Source: Fen-1258 sp947085815 (GTDB taxonomy: Bacteria > Bacteroidota > Ignavibacteria > Ignavibacteriales > Melioribacteraceae). Taken from it: a DNA stretch of 64,000 nucleotides. The stretch covers positions 1-64,000 of the forward strand of contig CAMTXU010000018.1 in assembly GCA_947085815.1 (NCBI GenBank). The letters run 5' to 3'. A program made the position numbers and the translations under genes. The stretch's first letter is position 1, and each line of letters begins with the position of its first letter. Below the pieces are notes generated by a model, which did no database searches, was not told the DNA's origin, and saw nothing but the letters and a program-made list of their open reading frames with translations. Shown here one piece after another: positions 1-10,347 of the stretch.

Positions 1-95
1 CCGATAAAAACTTCACGGGTTTTATATCGCGAATATCTTGTTAAACTGTTGCAATATTTTTTTACTAATTCGGTCATAATTAAATAAATTAATTT

Positions 96-119
96 AGAGA
101 CTCGATGAATCGAGTCTCT
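96..119. terminator. Perfect hairpin downstream of the PfpI gene
   Basis: An 11-bp perfect inverted repeat (AGAGACTCGAT facing ATCGAGTCTCT) with almost no loop lies just past the end of the minus-strand PfpI-family gene. There is no clear T-run, so it could be a terminator or an intergenic palindromic repeat. The rest of positions 1-161 shows nothing else recognisable. Confidence 0.45.
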
Positions 120-161
120 ACTGATAAACATTTTAAGGAAAAGATAAGTTCTTTGGAAATG

Positions 162-677
162 TTAATTTTTGGTAAGTTCATATAAAAACGCTTTCACAAA
201 TTCGACTGCTGCATTTGGATTTTGGGCAGTAATAATATTTTTATTAACGACAACAGGTAAATCTATGTAATCAATGCCTTCTCTTTCTAATTCAGTTCGG
301 TCATCGGCGTGACATGTAGCCTTAACCGATAGCAATCCTGCTTTTGCTAAAATGATGGGAGCGCTGCAAATTGCGCCTATAGGTTTCTTACTTCCGTTAA
401 ATTTTTTGGCTGTCGTATGAACGGTTTTATTATTCCAATAATTCCTCATACCGCCTCCTCCCACAAGAATCAATCCCGAAAAGTTACACTCATGCATGTT
501 ATATAACTGGACGTCGCTCTTAACTTTCAATCCGTTAGACCCCGTGCAAAGAAAATTTGCGTCCGAGGCAATAAATATTTTTACACCTGCCCCATTAAGA
601 GCGTTTGTGATTATAAGATATTCTTCCTGGTTGAAATTCTGTGCGGGTATTATTAGTAGAACGCTATTCTTACTCAA
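162..677 (-). CDS. DJ-1/PfpI (class I glutamine amidotransferase-like) family protein
   Basis: A protein of about 171 residues with the flavodoxin-like DJ-1/PfpI fold. The nucleophile-elbow segment GAICSAPIILAKAG near residue 103 carries the family cysteine, and a VGGGG segment lies before it. Family members act as glyoxalases, deglycases, chaperones or proteases, and the sequence alone does not decide among these. The apparent start is TTG at 677; an in-frame TGA lies just upstream, so no longer ATG-initiated form exists. It is transcribed away from dnaG, with no close partner. Confidence 0.82.
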   Translation of the reverse strand: MSKNSVLLIIPAQNFNQEEYLIITNALNGAGVKIFIASDANFLCTGSNGLKVKSDVQLYNMHECNFSGLILVGGGGMRNYWNNKTVHTTAKKFNGSKKPIGAICSAPIILAKAGLLSVKATCHADDRTELEREGIDYIDLPVVVNKNIITAQNPNAAVEFVKAFLYELTKN

Positions 678-824
678 AAATAATTCTCATTCTTATTTTG
701 TAAGTAAAATACAAATATTAAGTTAGACGGGCAATTATATGATAGTTTGGTTTGATGAAATAAATTTCTAATTTCGTTTGTCTAAAGGATACATTAAGAA
801 ACCCGGACAATAAAACTCAATCAA

Positions 825-2705
825 ATGCGGATACCGGAACATAAAATAGATGAGATCAGGAATGCGGCGGATATTATTGACATAATCTCCGCACACGTTC
901 ATTTAAAAAAACGGGGTAAAAATTTTATAGGACTTTGCCCGTTTCACCAGGAAAAGACTCCTTCGTTTACAGTAAGCGATGGCAAACAAATTTATCATTG
1001 TTTTGGATGCGGTGCCGGAGGCAATGTATTTAAGTTTTTAATGGAGTTTAAAAATATCTCCTTTGTTGAAGCGGTTGAAGAAATAGCGGATCATTTAGGA
1101 ATCAAAATTGAATTAGAAAATACTCAGTTTGACGGACAGCAGAACGAACTTGAAGTATTGTATGAATTAAACATCATTGCTGCACGCTTTTTCTCGGAGA
1201 ACCTATTAAAGAGCAATGATGGTGAATTAGCGCGAGAATACTTGAAACGTAGGAATATCAAACCACAGACACAAAAGATCTTTGGAATAGGTTACGCACC
1301 GTATGGCTGGGATAATTTTCTGGCTCACGCAAAGGAAAATAAAGTTGATCTTACAAAAGCCAAATTACTCGGTTTGATTGACACTAACGACAAAGGAGAA
1401 TATTACGATAAGTACCGCGGACGTGTGATCTTTCCAATTTTTTCTCCTAATGGAAGAGTAATTGCTTTTGGCGGACGCGTTTTAGAGAATCAGGAAAAAG
1501 CGGCAAAGTATCTCAACTCTCCCGAGTCTCAAGTTTATTCAAAACGCCGGTCTCTTTATGGTTTATTCCATTCGAAAGAAGATATTAGAAAACTTGACCG
1601 CGCAATCCTTGTTGAAGGATACATGGATTTGGTTTCTCTTTTTCAAGCGGGAGTTAAAAATGTAGTTGCTTCATCCGGCACTTCTTTAACCGAAGAACAA
1701 GTTCAATTACTATCGCGCTTTACAAGGAATATCATAATTTTATTTGATGCCGACCCGGCGGGGCAGAGAGCGTCGTTGCGGAGTATTGAAATTTTGCTCA
1801 AGCAGGATTTTGAAGTAAAAGTAATTGCTCTTCCAAAAGGTGAGGATCCGGATTCATACATTATCAAGTATGGAAAAGAAAAATTTGACGAAGAAATCTC
1901 GCGCGCAAAAAATTTCTTGGAATATCAGACCGCACAATTTGAAGAGCAGGGATTGTTTGAAGACTCGGCTGATATGACAAAAGCGATTCGTGAATTGGTT
2001 AAAACACTGGCGCTAGTGAGTGATGAACTAAAACGGAATCTTTTAATGAAAACGATTGCCAAGCGGTTTAATCTTCGCGAGAAATTGATCGAAACGGAGT
2101 TAAATATCTTCCTCAATCAACAGAATGAGAAAAGTGCCCATATTGGCGAGCGGCAGGAACAAAGAACTGTATCGAGGCAATCGGAAGAGCAATTTGCGCT
2201 TGCGTCCAAAGCCGAAAACGAAAATCCGTATGAAAAAGAATTAGTTAGACTTCTTTACAGCGGTGATGAAGGAGTAATTTCGCATATACTTGAAAATTTA
2301 TCTTTGGAAAATTTTTCCAACCATAAACTGAGAAAGCTCGCGGAAATTGTTAACGCAGGCTATAATGAACAACAAATTTCTCCAGCTTACTTAATCGAAA
2401 AAATCCAGGACGAAAATTCCCGTGAATTCATTTTTGATTTAACTTTGTCCGATGAAACAATCAGTAAAAAGTGGGATGATTTTTCATTTAACGGAAAAAT
2501 TGAAAAAGATACTCTTGAACATGCAACTGATACCGTAAGAAATTTTCACCTATACCAGATTGATCAGCAGATAAAACTTAACAACCGGTTCATCGCGGAC
2601 TCGAAGGATGAACGTCTTCACCTTGAAATGATGAAGAGAAACAAAGAACTTTACGAAGAAAAAAAATCTTTGCTCGAATCAAAATCTAAAAACAATAATG
2701 ATTAG
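825..2705 (+). CDS. dnaG: DNA primase DnaG
   Basis: Synthesises RNA primers at the replication fork. The N-terminal zinc-binding domain has the CHC2 pattern (C38, H41, C59, C62; CPFHQEKTPSF then CFGCGAGG). The RNA polymerase core follows, and the TOPRIM domain shows EGYMD near residue 265 and FDADPAG near residue 305, the metal-binding acidic motifs. The less conserved C-terminal part (after about residue 450) is the usual helicase-interacting region. Length 626 is normal for the family. It ends in TAG, and the next gene starts after only two bases, suggesting co-transcription with the GH13 gene. Confidence 0.97.
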   Translation: MRIPEHKIDEIRNAADIIDIISAHVHLKKRGKNFIGLCPFHQEKTPSFTVSDGKQIYHCFGCGAGGNVFKFLMEFKNISFVEAVEEIADHLGIKIELENTQFDGQQNELEVLYELNIIAARFFSENLLKSNDGELAREYLKRRNIKPQTQKIFGIGYAPYGWDNFLAHAKENKVDLTKAKLLGLIDTNDKGEYYDKYRGRVIFPIFSPNGRVIAFGGRVLENQEKAAKYLNSPESQVYSKRRSLYGLFHSKEDIRKLDRAILVEGYMDLVSLFQAGVKNVVASSGTSLTEEQVQLLSRFTRNIIILFDADPAGQRASLRSIEILLKQDFEVKVIALPKGEDPDSYIIKYGKEKFDEEISRAKNFLEYQTAQFEEQGLFEDSADMTKAIRELVKTLALVSDELKRNLLMKTIAKRFNLREKLIETELNIFLNQQNEKSAHIGERQEQRTVSRQSEEQFALASKAENENPYEKELVRLLYSGDEGVISHILENLSLENFSNHKLRKLAEIVNAGYNEQQISPAYLIEKIQDENSREFIFDLTLSDETISKKWDDFSFNGKIEKDTLEHATDTVRNFHLYQIDQQIKLNNRFIADSKDERLHLEMMKRNKELYEEKKSLLESKSKNNND

Positions 2706-2707
2706 AA

Positions 2708-4186
2708 ATGAGCTATAATCCTTCGCTTTACGAAATTAATACGCGTGTGTGGCTAAGGCGCTTTGACAAAGGAACGATGAAATCAGCTCTGTCCGATGTT
2801 CCTAAAACGTATTGGGATGAGATTGCTCTTAACGGAATTGATTATGTCTGGCTGATGGGAATTTGGAATACGTGCGAAAGTACCGTTGAAAAATATTGTT
2901 TTGAAGATGATCTTGTTAAAAGTTATAAGAAAGCATTAAGAGATTGGAAAAAGGAAGATGTAATTGGTTCCCCATTCGCTATTAACAAATACGAACTCAG
3001 CTCCGGCATTGCAGATAAACGTTTTCTTCTAAAATTAAAATCCTATTTGAACCGGAAAGGAATAAAACTGATCCTTGATTTTGTGCCGAACCATTTTAGC
3101 GCAGATTCGGTTCTGATTAAAACAAATCCCGAAATTTTTCTGGCAGTAGATAAAAAACAACACGATAGCGATACGCATACTTTTTACAAACCAGATGTAA
3201 CAGAAGAAAAATATTTCGCGCATGGAAGAGATCCATTCTTTCCGGCTTGGCAAGATACGGTACAGGTAAATTTCTTCAGCGAAGATGCAAAAAATTATTT
3301 AACTAAGATTTTGATCGATCTAACTGAAGTTTGCGATGGTGTCCGGTGCGATATGGCAATGCTCGCTCTCAATAATGTTTTTCAAAATACATGGGGCGGA
3401 ATACTTGAAAAAAACGGCTTTGTAAAACCGGTAGTTGAGTTTTGGGAAGAAGCGGTTAAAAAAGTAAAAAGTAGAAGAGCCGACTTTTTATTTATAGCGG
3501 AGGCTTACTGGGATTTGGAATGGGATCTTCAGCAGTTGGGATTCGATTACACCTACGATAAGAAACTAACAGACCGGTTAAAATCCGCTTCTCCAATTGA
3601 AATAAGAGAGCATCTACAAGCGGATTCAAAGTATCAAAAAAAATCGTTACGATTCATAGAAAATCACGATGAAGAAAGAGCGGTAACAATTTTGGGAAAA
3701 GGAAAATCAAAAGCCGCTGCTGTTGTTATTAGTACAATTTTGGGAATGCATTTCTATCACGATGGTCAGTTTGAAGGGAGAAAAACAAAACTTCCTGTAC
3801 AACTTGGAAGAGAACCGGAAGAAATAGCGAGTGATGAAATAAAAAAATTTTACGTTCGTCTTCTTCAAATTACTAAACACGAAATCTTTAAGCATGGTAA
3901 TTGGGAATTGCTGACACCTTTATATGCTTGGGAAACTAACGGAACCTTTAAGAACATTCTTGCGTGGGGCTGGAGTTTAAGCGCCGAGAGAAGAATTGTT
4001 GTTGTAAATTATTCCGATAAATTATCTACATGCAGACTGAAGTTAGATTTACATGGCTTTCCGGAAGAGTTTATAATAAAAGATTTACTGAATGACCAGA
4101 CTTATACACGCTCCGCCGAAGAAGTATATCATACCGGACTTTATATAGAACTAAAACCTTATCAATCTCACATCTTTGCATATTAG
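2708..4186 (+). CDS. GH13 alpha-amylase-family glycoside hydrolase
   Basis: A 492-residue TIM-barrel protein with all four classical GH13 regions: DFVPNH (region I, about residue 123), GVRCDMA (region II, nucleophile Asp about 214), FIAEAYWD (region III, acid/base Glu about 264) and ENHDEER (region IV, about 318). Catalysis of alpha-glucosidic bond hydrolysis or transfer is therefore plausible. No signal peptide is visible, so it probably acts on cytoplasmic glucans such as glycogen or maltodextrin. The exact specificity cannot be read. It is immediately downstream of dnaG, and a strong hairpin follows its stop. Confidence 0.88.
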   Translation: MSYNPSLYEINTRVWLRRFDKGTMKSALSDVPKTYWDEIALNGIDYVWLMGIWNTCESTVEKYCFEDDLVKSYKKALRDWKKEDVIGSPFAINKYELSSGIADKRFLLKLKSYLNRKGIKLILDFVPNHFSADSVLIKTNPEIFLAVDKKQHDSDTHTFYKPDVTEEKYFAHGRDPFFPAWQDTVQVNFFSEDAKNYLTKILIDLTEVCDGVRCDMAMLALNNVFQNTWGGILEKNGFVKPVVEFWEEAVKKVKSRRADFLFIAEAYWDLEWDLQQLGFDYTYDKKLTDRLKSASPIEIREHLQADSKYQKKSLRFIENHDEERAVTILGKGKSKAAAVVISTILGMHFYHDGQFEGRKTKLPVQLGREPEEIASDEIKKFYVRLLQITKHEIFKHGNWELLTPLYAWETNGTFKNILAWGWSLSAERRIVVVNYSDKLSTCRLKLDLHGFPEEFIIKDLLNDQTYTRSAEEVYHTGLYIELKPYQSHIFAY

Positions 4187-4273
4187 AACATTCCGCTACA
4201 CAATCAGACTTAAAATACTCATGGCGATATTTTTCAACATCGACTTGATTTGAAAGACGAATAGTGATGAGTG

Positions 4274-4310
4274 ATATGAAGCCCCCCTGTTTGGAAGGGG
4301 GATTTCATAT
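4274..4310. terminator. Bidirectional terminator between convergent genes
   Basis: A long stem is formed by ATATGAA followed by a C-run, pairing with a G-run followed by TTTCATAT. It sits between the convergent GH13 gene and the minus-strand outer-membrane-like gene, as expected for a shared rho-independent terminator. Confidence 0.7.
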
Positions 4311-4316
4311 TGTGTC

Positions 4317-5252
4317 TCAAAACGTAAAAGTTAATCCGAATTTAAATATTTCGTAAGTCAGTGGAGATTCCGTAGAAAAGGGCCAGTTCATATTTGTTTT
4401 TTTCAAAGAATAAAAAGCATAGGATAATCCATTCTTCAAAAGAAAATTTACAACAGGGGCGGCATAGGGAGAAGAATCTGCAACCTCACCTATAAAATGA
4501 TTTAACACTCCGATCGCGCTTTCCTCAATTATAAAACTTCCAATCTGTTTCCAGAATAGATGTCGGGGAAAAATTACAGCGGCTTCATAACCAAAATCCA
4601 GCGAAGCGAAAGACGCAACTTCAATTCTTACACCGCCTTCGGAAAGAGTTCCGAATCTAGGAAAATCATGAAAGCGGTTTAGTAGGTCGGTATCGCTTCT
4701 GGCGGTTTCAATTGTTAAAGGCGGGTTAGTTAGAATATAAGTCTTAGCCGGATAATCTATCATGTCAAGTTTTGACCAAACAAATCCGCTGCCGAAATAG
4801 GGTAAGATTGATATATCATGAAACCGATAGCCGTAACCGCTTCTGTTGGCAAAACCAAATCTCCAAAGGCTAGACTTCATCTCACCGATTGTCTTTGAAG
4901 CCGATTTTAAATCTGCGGAAAATTTTGAGCCAAATGAAAATTTATTATGAAATTCAATGACACTATTTGAATAATAAGATTCTTGTGTTGCGTAACCTAA
5001 TTTGATTTCGGCAATACCTACATTAGTAAATTTACTTACCAATTTATCAAGCTTTGGCGTACCGACTCCGTAATTCATTTCTATGAAAGGCTTGCCGTGA
5101 AAATCCCATCCCAACCATTCATAATTTTCCCAACCGTTCCATTCATCATTGCAGCTTTTCTCTGCAGTAGAATCTTTCTCGTTTTGTGCAAATAGATTGA
5201 TATTGACCAAAAGTATCAATAAGAAACTCAATAAAAATAATTTACGAGACAT
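4317..5252 (-). CDS. Predicted exported outer-membrane-like protein of unknown function
   Basis: I do not recognise the family. The start is placed at 5252 because AAGGAG lies 5 bases upstream and the protein then begins with a clean signal peptide (MSRKLFLLSFLLILLVNINLFAQ-like, hydrophobic core then AQ). A longer reading to 5303 would put that signal internally. The mature part is rich in aromatic residues and alternating strands and ends in Phe (GLTFTF), the usual last residue of outer-membrane beta-barrels. About 311 residues. A barrel is inferred; no function is proposed. Confidence 0.7.
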   Translation of the reverse strand: MSRKLFLLSFLLILLVNINLFAQNEKDSTAEKSCNDEWNGWENYEWLGWDFHGKPFIEMNYGVGTPKLDKLVSKFTNVGIAEIKLGYATQESYYSNSVIEFHNKFSFGSKFSADLKSASKTIGEMKSSLWRFGFANRSGYGYRFHDISILPYFGSGFVWSKLDMIDYPAKTYILTNPPLTIETARSDTDLLNRFHDFPRFGTLSEGGVRIEVASFASLDFGYEAAVIFPRHLFWKQIGSFIIEESAIGVLNHFIGEVADSSPYAAPVVNFLLKNGLSYAFYSLKKTNMNWPFSTESPLTYEIFKFGLTFTF

Positions 5253-5334
5253 ATTAACTCCTTGCTGAGTATTAAATTTTAAAGATTGTCCTGTGTAGAA
5301 CATTTATTTCAAAAATAAAGATGCCGAGTCTCGG

Positions 5335-5739
5335 TTAATCTATCTTAATTCCGCTCCTAAGCTCTAATGCTTTTTTTAGACTTTCAATCAAAACATGTCC
5401 CTGGACAGGCTTAGTAATAAATATATCGATGCCTGCGTTATAAGCATTCTCTTTATCTCTCTGATATGCATGGGCAGAAAGACCAACAATTGGTATATTC
5501 TGAAATTTGGGATTTTCACGAAGTTCTCTGGTTAATTCGAGACCATCTTTAGAACCGCGCAGAGAGATATCCATGAGGATAATATCAAATGTATTCTCGT
5601 TTAGCTTTGCATAGAGCGATTCGGCAGAATCACAGAGATCCAGCACAAATAGCTTTCTTAAAAAAATATTTAAGAATTTCTGATTTTCACAATCATCTTC
5701 AACAATCAGCAGCTTCGGTTTTGATTTACCATCTGCCAA
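5335..5739 (-). CDS. Single-domain response regulator (CheY-like receiver)
   Basis: A stand-alone receiver domain of 134 residues: acidic pair in VEDD near the N-terminus, phospho-acceptor Asp in ILMDISLRG, Ser/Ala switch region (IVGLSAHA) and the conserved Lys in FITKPVQG. There is no output domain, so it should act by protein interaction after phosphorylation by a histidine kinase encoded elsewhere. It is flanked by the outer-membrane-like gene and carB without obvious functional linkage. Confidence 0.9.
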   Translation of the reverse strand: MADGKSKPKLLIVEDDCENQKFLNIFLRKLFVLDLCDSAESLYAKLNENTFDIILMDISLRGSKDGLELTRELRENPKFQNIPIVGLSAHAYQRDKENAYNAGIDIFITKPVQGHVLIESLKKALELRSGIKID

Positions 5740-5822
5740 GATATGTCCTATTTAAATTTATAATAATTATCATGTATAAAATAGTAATTTATACTAAAAA
5801 ATGTAAATATCATATTTAAAAA

Positions 5823-8800
5823 TCAATATTCAGCCCAGCTTTTCACTTCAAGATTTAGAGGATCCTTATTAGTAATTGCTTCAGCAAGGCGCATTGCTAA
5901 CTGGCGGTTTGTGATTAATGGAATTTTATAATCTACTGCTGTCCTTCTTACTAGATAATCATTTGTCAACTCATCCTGTTGAAAATTTTTGGGTATATTA
6001 ATAACTAAATCAATTTTGTTGGATTTGAGCAAATCCAGGGCATTTGGTTTTTTCCCGCTCGAGGGCCATTCAACTTCTTCTACTTCAATATTATTGGATT
6101 TCATAAACTTTGCCGTACCCGGTGTAGCATAAAATTTAATTCCAAGTTTAACTAAATGACGGGTGGGTTCAAGCAGTTCCGATTTCGACTCTATTGTTCC
6201 CGAAGAAACCAAAATGGCTCTGATAGGGAAGCGGTAACCAACCGCAGTCAATGCTTTCAAGAAGGCTTCGTCAAAATCTTGACCAATGCAGGCAACTTCT
6301 CCCGTTGATGCCATCTCAACACCAGTTGTAGGATCGGCGCCTTCGAGACGGGTGAAAGAAAACTCCGGCGCTTTTACACCAACATAGTTATAGCTGAATA
6401 TTGAATATTCCCACTTCTCAACTTTTCTACCAACAATTACATTTGATGCAATCTCAATAAAATTTTTCTTCAATGTTTTAGAAACAAATGGAAAACTTCT
6501 GGAGGCTCTAAGATTACATTCAATTACTTTCACCCGGTTATCTTTTGCAATGTACTGAATATTAAAAGGACCGTTTATTCTTAGAGACTTTGCGATATCT
6601 GCTGAAATTTGTTTAATCTGTCTCATGGTTTCCAAATATGTACGTTGAGCTGGCAGAACCAGAGTCGCGTCTCCGGAGTGTACGCCGGCATTTTCTACAT
6701 GTTCCGAGATTGCCGAACATACTATTTCTCCATTCTGCGCAACCGCATCAAACTCAAGCTCTTTTGCATTAACCATAAATTTTGAAATTACAACCGGGTG
6801 ATCCGGCGATACATCAACCGCTTTTTGAAGAAAACGGGTCAGCTCAATATCATCTGTGGCTATTGCCATTGCGGCGCCGCTCAAAACATATGAAGGACGG
6901 ACCAGAACAGGGTAACCAACTTTGTTCGCAAATTTTAACGCATCTTCTATTTTACTAAGCTTACTCCATTCGGGTTGTTCAATTCCCATGCTGTCCAGCA
7001 TTGCGGAAAATGTGCTGCGGTTCTCAGCCTGATCAATTGAATCTGGAGACGTACCCAAAATTTTTATTCCGATGTTATGAAGTTTGAGAGCAAGATTATT
7101 AGGTGTTTGACCACCCATCGAAACAATTACACCGAGTGGATTTAGTGCGTCATATATTTCCCATATTGTCTCTGTTGTAAGTTCCTCAAAAAATAGTGTG
7201 TCGAACTGATCGTAATCGGTACTTACAGTTTCCGGATTACAATTTATCATAACTGTCTTATAGCCCATCTCCCGCAAAGTTTTTCCGGTAATAACACAGC
7301 ACCAATCGAACTCAACAGAACTGCCAATCCGGTAAGGTCCGGAGCCTAATATGAATATGCTTTTTTTGAGATTGAATTCGAAATCGTGTGATGAACAGTT
7401 ATAAGTTAGATAAACATAATTTGTCTTAGCGGGATATTCTGCGGCAAGTGTATCTATGTGTTGAATAAAAGGATGAATATTGTACTTCACTCTGAGCAAA
7501 TAAACATTATGGGCATCTTTACCAATTACGTTAGCAATTTGGCGGTCGGAAAAACCATGCCGTTTTGCCTGCAGCAATAATTCTTTAGAGATTTTTTTCT
7601 TCGAATTCGCAATCTCATTTTCAATATTGACTATGTTTTGGATTTTGAAGAGAAACCATTTGTTGATGTGAGTTAATGAGTGAACCCATTCAACTGAATA
7701 GCCCTGTTTCAGAGCTTGAACAACTGCAAAAATTCTTTCTTCGGTAGGGTTACGCAAAGCTTCTTCTAGTTCATCGAATTCAACTTTTACTCTGCTCGCG
7801 GTCAAACCTTCCACGCCAATATCAAGCATACGCATGGCTTTCTGAATTGCTTCCTCAAATTTTCTTCCGATTGCCATTACTTCGCCAACGGATTTCATAG
7901 AAGAGCCAAGCTGCCGTTTTGCTAAACGAAATTTCTTCAAGTCCCAGCGTGGAACTTTAATAACAATATAGTCCATCGCCGGTTCGAAAAACGCTTTTGT
8001 CGTTTTGGTAATTGAGTTCGGAAGTTCGTGCAAGCCGTAACCAAGAGCAAGTTTTGCGGCGACGAATGCTAGCGGGTATCCTGTAGCTTTGGAGGCAAGA
8101 GCAGAGCTGCGGGAAAGGCGCGCGTTTACTTCAATCACACGGTAATCTTGTGAATAAGGATCGAGCGCATATTGAATGTTACATTCGCCAACAATGCCAA
8201 GATGACGAATTGTTTTAATCGCCACCTCGCGAAGCATATGGTATTCGTTATTCGTAAGGGTTTGGCTCGGCGCTACAACAATACTTTCACCTGTGTGAAT
8301 TCCCATCGGATCAAGATTTTCCATATTGCAGACTGTGATGCAATTATCATATCTGTCGCGTACAACTTCGTATTCAATTTCCTTCCAGCCTTCCAGATAC
8401 TCTTCAACCAAAATTTGAGAGGAATAGGAAAGAGATTTAGTAGCTAACTTTTTCACTTCATTTTTGTTGCGGCAGATTCCGGAACCTAAACCGCCGAGAG
8501 CATAGGCAATTCTGATAATAACCGGGTAACCAATTTTGTGGGCGAATTCAATTGCCTCATCAACAGAAGTTACAGCGTTACTCCGGGGAAATTTAACTTC
8601 TATCTCCGAGAGTTTATTGCAGAACAGTTGTCTATCCTCGGTGTTTTCGATTGCGCTTATTTGTGTGCCTAAGACCTGCACTTTATATTTCTTCAGAATT
8701 CCTTCACGATGAAGTGCCAATCCGCAGTTGAGTGCGGTTTGTCCTCCAAAGCCAAGAATGATTCCGTCGGGTTTCTCTTTGGCTATTACTTTTTCAACAT

Positions 8801-9011
8801 AGTTTGTGTTGATAGGAAGGAGGTAAACTTTATCGGCAAGGAAATCCGATGTTTGAATTGTCGCAATGTTTGGATTAATAAGAATTGTGTAAAGTCCCTC
8901 TTCTTTTAATGCTTTGATAGCTTGCGAACCGGAATAATCAAACTCTCCGGCTTCGCCAATCTTAAGTGCGGAACTTCCAATTATCAAAACTTTTTTCAAT
9001 TTATTTTTCAC
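5823..9011 (-). CDS. carB: Carbamoyl phosphate synthase large subunit
   Basis: Makes carbamoyl phosphate from bicarbonate, ATP and ammonia delivered by CarA, feeding pyrimidine and arginine synthesis. It has the duplicated ATP-grasp architecture: the first half starts with GSSALKIGEAGEFDYSG and the second with GSGPYRIGSSVEFDW. An MGS-like allosteric domain occupies roughly the last 130 residues. 1062 residues is full length. Its ATG overlaps the carA stop by four bases (ATGA), showing translational coupling in a carAB operon. Confidence 0.98.
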   Translation of the reverse strand: MKNKLKKVLIIGSSALKIGEAGEFDYSGSQAIKALKEEGLYTILINPNIATIQTSDFLADKVYLLPINTNYVEKVIAKEKPDGIILGFGGQTALNCGLALHREGILKKYKVQVLGTQISAIENTEDRQLFCNKLSEIEVKFPRSNAVTSVDEAIEFAHKIGYPVIIRIAYALGGLGSGICRNKNEVKKLATKSLSYSSQILVEEYLEGWKEIEYEVVRDRYDNCITVCNMENLDPMGIHTGESIVVAPSQTLTNNEYHMLREVAIKTIRHLGIVGECNIQYALDPYSQDYRVIEVNARLSRSSALASKATGYPLAFVAAKLALGYGLHELPNSITKTTKAFFEPAMDYIVIKVPRWDLKKFRLAKRQLGSSMKSVGEVMAIGRKFEEAIQKAMRMLDIGVEGLTASRVKVEFDELEEALRNPTEERIFAVVQALKQGYSVEWVHSLTHINKWFLFKIQNIVNIENEIANSKKKISKELLLQAKRHGFSDRQIANVIGKDAHNVYLLRVKYNIHPFIQHIDTLAAEYPAKTNYVYLTYNCSSHDFEFNLKKSIFILGSGPYRIGSSVEFDWCCVITGKTLREMGYKTVMINCNPETVSTDYDQFDTLFFEELTTETIWEIYDALNPLGVIVSMGGQTPNNLALKLHNIGIKILGTSPDSIDQAENRSTFSAMLDSMGIEQPEWSKLSKIEDALKFANKVGYPVLVRPSYVLSGAAMAIATDDIELTRFLQKAVDVSPDHPVVISKFMVNAKELEFDAVAQNGEIVCSAISEHVENAGVHSGDATLVLPAQRTYLETMRQIKQISADIAKSLRINGPFNIQYIAKDNRVKVIECNLRASRSFPFVSKTLKKNFIEIASNVIVGRKVEKWEYSIFSYNYVGVKAPEFSFTRLEGADPTTGVEMASTGEVACIGQDFDEAFLKALTAVGYRFPIRAILVSSGTIESKSELLEPTRHLVKLGIKFYATPGTAKFMKSNNIEVEEVEWPSSGKKPNALDLLKSNKIDLVINIPKNFQQDELTNDYLVRRTAVDYKIPLITNRQLAMRLAEAITNKDPLNLEVKSWAEY

Positions 9012-10159
9012 TTCACATCCTTCAAGAATTCATCGAAGATAAAAGAGGAATCAACCGGTCCGGGCATTGCTTCGGGATGAAATTGAACGCTGCGGAACGG
9101 AAGTTTTTCATGCCTTACACCTTCATTGGAGTAATCATTTAGATTTTCAAACCAGGGCTGCCATCCTCGCGGTAAAGATTTGGCGCTTACGGCAAAACTA
9201 TGGTTCTGAGATGTAATATAACACTTGTTTGAATCGACCAATCTAACCGGTTGATTTTGACTTCTATGACCGTATTTTAGTTTATATGTTTCAGCCCCCG
9301 CTGCAAGAGAAAGTATTTGATGTCCCATGCAGATGCCGAGAGTAGGAACTTGTTTCTGCAATAATTTTTTTACCGAATCGACTAATTGCCGGTAGACAAC
9401 AGGATTACCCGGTCCGTTAGAGAGCAAGACACCGTCATAATCTTCTTTGTCAACATCATAGTTATATGGGACTCGCAGTACAGAAACTTTTCTCTGAATA
9501 AGATTTGTAAGAATACTTTTTTTACAGCCGCAATCAATCAACAAAATTCTCTTTTTCCCGTTCCCATGTTTTTCAACTTTTGTTACAGTTACTTTAGAGA
9601 TCAGATCTTCAACATCGGGATTGTAGTACTCAATTTTTTCTTCGCCAATTTCAATCTTTCCCAGCATTGTTCCCTGTTCGCGTAAAATTTTTGTAAGCCG
9701 GCGTGTGTCAATTCCATAAATTCCCGGAACGGCAAATCGTTTTAACCACTCGTCAATACTTTCTATCGAATTCCAATGGCTGAATGATTCCGAATTTTCA
9801 GATACAATTAGCGCCTGAACCTGCACACGGTAAGACTCAAAATGTTTCGGCAAATCTTTGTCCCAGTTATCAGATTTTACCGTCTCTGATTTTGAAGGAA
9901 TAGATTTTTTAGTAAGAAATAAATTATCTGCAAAGCTTGTCGGCGGAACACCATAATTGCCAACAAGCGGGTATGTCATTACAAGAATTTGCCCTTTATA
10001 TGAGGGATCGGTTAGTGTTTCGGGATATCCAACCATTCCGGTGTTAAACACAACTTCTCCGGCTACCGATTTGGGCGCTCCAAAAAGTTTTCCTTCGAAA
10101 ATATTTCCATCCTTCAAAGTTAGTCTTGCCGATTGTATGGGTATGGCTTTTTTGCTCAA
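9008..10159 (-). CDS. carA: Carbamoyl phosphate synthase small subunit (glutaminase)
   Basis: Hydrolyses glutamine and passes ammonia to CarB. The N-terminal CPSase small-chain domain begins near SARLTLKDG and the C-terminal class I amidotransferase shows GICMGHQ with the catalytic Cys and QFHPEA with the catalytic His. I place the start at a TTG at 10159: AGGAG lies 7 bases upstream and the protein is then 383 residues, the family size. An open frame back to 10282 adds 41 residues of hydrophobic sequence that is not part of the family. Operon with carB. Confidence 0.95.
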   Translation of the reverse strand: MSKKAIPIQSARLTLKDGNIFEGKLFGAPKSVAGEVVFNTGMVGYPETLTDPSYKGQILVMTYPLVGNYGVPPTSFADNLFLTKKSIPSKSETVKSDNWDKDLPKHFESYRVQVQALIVSENSESFSHWNSIESIDEWLKRFAVPGIYGIDTRRLTKILREQGTMLGKIEIGEEKIEYYNPDVEDLISKVTVTKVEKHGNGKKRILLIDCGCKKSILTNLIQRKVSVLRVPYNYDVDKEDYDGVLLSNGPGNPVVYRQLVDSVKKLLQKQVPTLGICMGHQILSLAAGAETYKLKYGHRSQNQPVRLVDSNKCYITSQNHSFAVSAKSLPRGWQPWFENLNDYSNEGVRHEKLPFRSVQFHPEAMPGPVDSSFIFDEFLKDVK

Positions 10160-10347
10160 ACTGTTTTCTCCTAAAAAAATTATGAGAGTAAGGGGAAGGA
10201 ATAGACTCATAAATACTGCACGAAAGTATAAAAATTCCATGAACACACAAAATATTATTATTGGATTATAGCACCAGTCCAAGCCTATTATCCTTGAATA
10301 TTTAATATCGATAACCTAAGTTAAACTCAAATAAATGGAGCTGCTGA

